From Acidimicrobiaceae bacterium (lineage in GTDB: Bacteria > Actinomycetota > Acidimicrobiia > Acidimicrobiales > RAAP-2), in contig PKWA01000006.1 of NCBI GenBank assembly GCA_003131665.1, forward strand, positions 1 to 6,805: 6,805 nt of DNA, given 5' to 3'. The translations under genes and the position numbers were made by a program. The notes under the pieces were generated by a model. The model had not been told where the DNA came from. It made no database searches and was given only the letters and a program-made list of their open reading frames with translations. Numbering within the stretch: the first letter of the stretch is position 1; each line of letters begins with the position of its first letter. Below, piece after piece: positions 5,521-6,805 of this stretch.

Positions 5521-6805
5521 GTGCTGACGCGACTGGCCAACATCTTTCGTGTACCGGACCTACGTAACAAGGTCCTGTTCACGATCGGGATCATCTGTCT
5601 CTACCAACTCGGCGCCAACCTGCCGATCCCGGGGGTCAGTTGGTCCCAGGTCCGGTTGCTCCAGTCCAAGGCCGGCGCGAGCGGGGTGCTCGGCTTTTTG
5701 AACCTCTTCTCGGGGGGCGCGTTAACGCGCTTGGCCGTCTTTGGTCTGGGCGTCATGCCCTACATCACCAGCTCGATCATCATCCAGCTGCTGTCGACGG
5801 TCATCCCCAAGCTCGAGGAGTGGCGGGACCAGGGGGCCGTCGGGCAGAAGAAGATTACCCAGACCACGCGGTACCTGACCGTAGCGCTGGCCCTGATGCA
5901 GTCGACCGGGCTCATCTACGCCTTCCACGGCCACGACTCGGCCCTGCTCGGCCAAAACATCAACCTGATGGTGTCGAGCTTCACCGTGTGGACCGGCGTG
6001 TTCATGGTCCTGATCCTCACGGCCGGTACGGCGTTCGTGATGTGGCTGGCCGAGCTCATCACCCAGCGGGGCATCGGCCAGGGCATGTCGATCCTGATCT
6101 TCGCCAACGTTGTGGCGGCCATCCCCTCTGGCGGCAAGGGGATCTACGACGAGGGTGGTGCGCTGAAGTTCGGGGTCATCGTGGTGGTGTCCTTGGTCCT
6201 GCTGGTCGTCATCGTCTTCATGGACCAGGGCCAGCGCCGCATCCCGGTCACGTTCGCCAAACGGGTCGTCGGCCGACGAATGTACGGGGGCCAGAGCACC
6301 TACATACCGCTCAAGGTCAATCAGTCCGGTGTGATCCCGATCATCTTCGCCAGCTCGGTGCTCTACATCCCGGTCCTGCTCAGCAACGTCATCCCGTGGA
6401 AATCGTTCCAGTCCTTCGTCTCGAACAACATCCAGCCCACCAGCTTCTGGTACATCGGCTTCTACTTCCTCCTCATCATCGCTTTTACCTTCTTCTACGT
6501 CTACGTGGCCTTCGACCCGCACCAGCAGGCCGACATCATCAGGAAACAAGGAGGATTCGTCCCGGGCATCCGGCCCGGGCCACCGACCGAGCGGTACTTC
6601 GCCCACATCCTCAACCGGATCACCGTTCCCGGCGCCCTCTTCCTCGGCTCGGTCGCGGTCGTCCCGTCGATCATCATGGCCCTGTGGAACCTGAACCGCT
6701 TCCCCTTCTACGGCGTCACCCTGCTCATCTCCGTCGGCGTTGCCCTCGAGACGATGCGCCAGATCGACAGCCAGTTGATGATGCGCAACTACGAAGGCTT
6801 CCTCA
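5521..6805 (+). CDS. secY: Protein translocase subunit SecY (3' end outside window)
   Basis: The frame is open from GTG 5521 to the window end, giving 428 codons plus one base. SecY proteins are about 430-440 residues and this one stops in the conserved MMRNYEGFL end, so only a few residues are missing. SecY is the ten-helix inner-membrane channel that passes proteins from SecA or the ribosome. The start reads (V/M)LTRLANIFRVPDLRNKVLFT, the family start. The plug and TM2 region is at residues 61-92 (NLFSGGALTRLAVFGLGVMP followed by YITSSIIIQLLS), with Ile82 and Ile86 at pore-ring-like positions. LAELITQRGIGQGMSILIFA follows. The cytoplasmic loop GFVPGIRPG holds Arg351, equivalent to the SecA-critical Arg357 of E. 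coli. It is the only gene here with a GTG start, and it uses CGG for about 8 of 20 arginines. Confidence 0.97.
   Translation, partial: MLTRLANIFRVPDLRNKVLFTIGIICLYQLGANLPIPGVSWSQVRLLQSKAGASGVLGFLNLFSGGALTRLAVFGLGVMPYITSSIIIQLLSTVIPKLEEWRDQGAVGQKKITQTTRYLTVALALMQSTGLIYAFHGHDSALLGQNINLMVSSFTVWTGVFMVLILTAGTAFVMWLAELITQRGIGQGMSILIFANVVAAIPSGGKGIYDEGGALKFGVIVVVSLVLLVVIVFMDQGQRRIPVTFAKRVVGRRMYGGQSTYIPLKVNQSGVIPIIFASSVLYIPVLLSNVIPWKSFQSFVSNNIQPTSFWYIGFYFLLIIAFTFFYVYVAFDPHQQADIIRKQGGFVPGIRPGPPTERYFAHILNRITVPGALFLGSVAVVPSIIMALWNLNRFPFYGVTLLISVGVALETMRQIDSQLMMRNYEGFL

Noticed and set aside
6561..6579. Two CCCGGG palindromes close together in secY
   Set aside because: They encode the conserved PGIRPG loop of SecY. 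The repeat follows from Pro-Gly codons.
5722..6606. A 294-codon open frame on the - strand opposite secY
   Set aside because: It lies wholly antisense to a clearly conserved SecY. Its product is a low-complexity Asp/Glu/His/Arg-rich string, as expected from reading GC-rich codons of a membrane protein backwards. No family is recognisable.

Overview
This window is a stretch of a bacterial core ribosomal-protein operon: the end of the S10 part joined to almost all of the spc part. All fifteen genes lie on the + strand in the classical order: rpsC (3' part), rplP, rpmC, rpsQ, rplN, rplX, rplE, rpsN, rpsH, rplF, rplR, rpsE, rpmD, rplO and secY (last few codons cut off). Every gene was identified by reading its conserved family residues. 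No mobile element, CRISPR array, tRNA, rRNA or transferred cargo is visible, and I find no new biological system.

The DNA is GC-rich. The S14 protein is the short four-cysteine (zinc) form, and rpsC and rpsQ carry long acidic extensions. Together with the overall protein style this suggests a high-GC actinobacterium, possibly from the Acidimicrobiia. That placement rests on memory of family sequences, not on a search, and is moderate at best.

Layout: 1-492 is the S3 C-terminal region with a long acidic tail. 495-1530 holds L16, L29 and S17. 1527-2760 holds L14, L24 and L5. 2763-3363 holds S14 and S8. 3394-5511 holds L6, L18, S5, L30 and L15. 5521-6805 is SecY, the translocon channel. Packing is extreme: neighbours overlap by 4 nt (ATGA; four junctions) or 1 nt (TAATG; four junctions) or are 2-30 nt apart. 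The longest gap is the 30 nt between rpsH and rplF. There is no room for a conventional internal promoter or terminator outside coding DNA, so the cluster probably runs as one translationally coupled transcript that begins and ends outside the window.

The most unusual features are: (1) the N-terminal extension of S17, which is absent from the typical protein and is built from nine degenerate tetrapeptide units in a 12-nt tandem pattern; (2) a roughly 130-residue acidic tail on S3; (3) a CxxH/CxxC putative zinc site at the end of L24; (4) secY being the only gene with a GTG start, together with a weak Shine-Dalgarno and different arginine codon use; (5) a small cluster of rare TTA codons in rplN, rplX and rplE.
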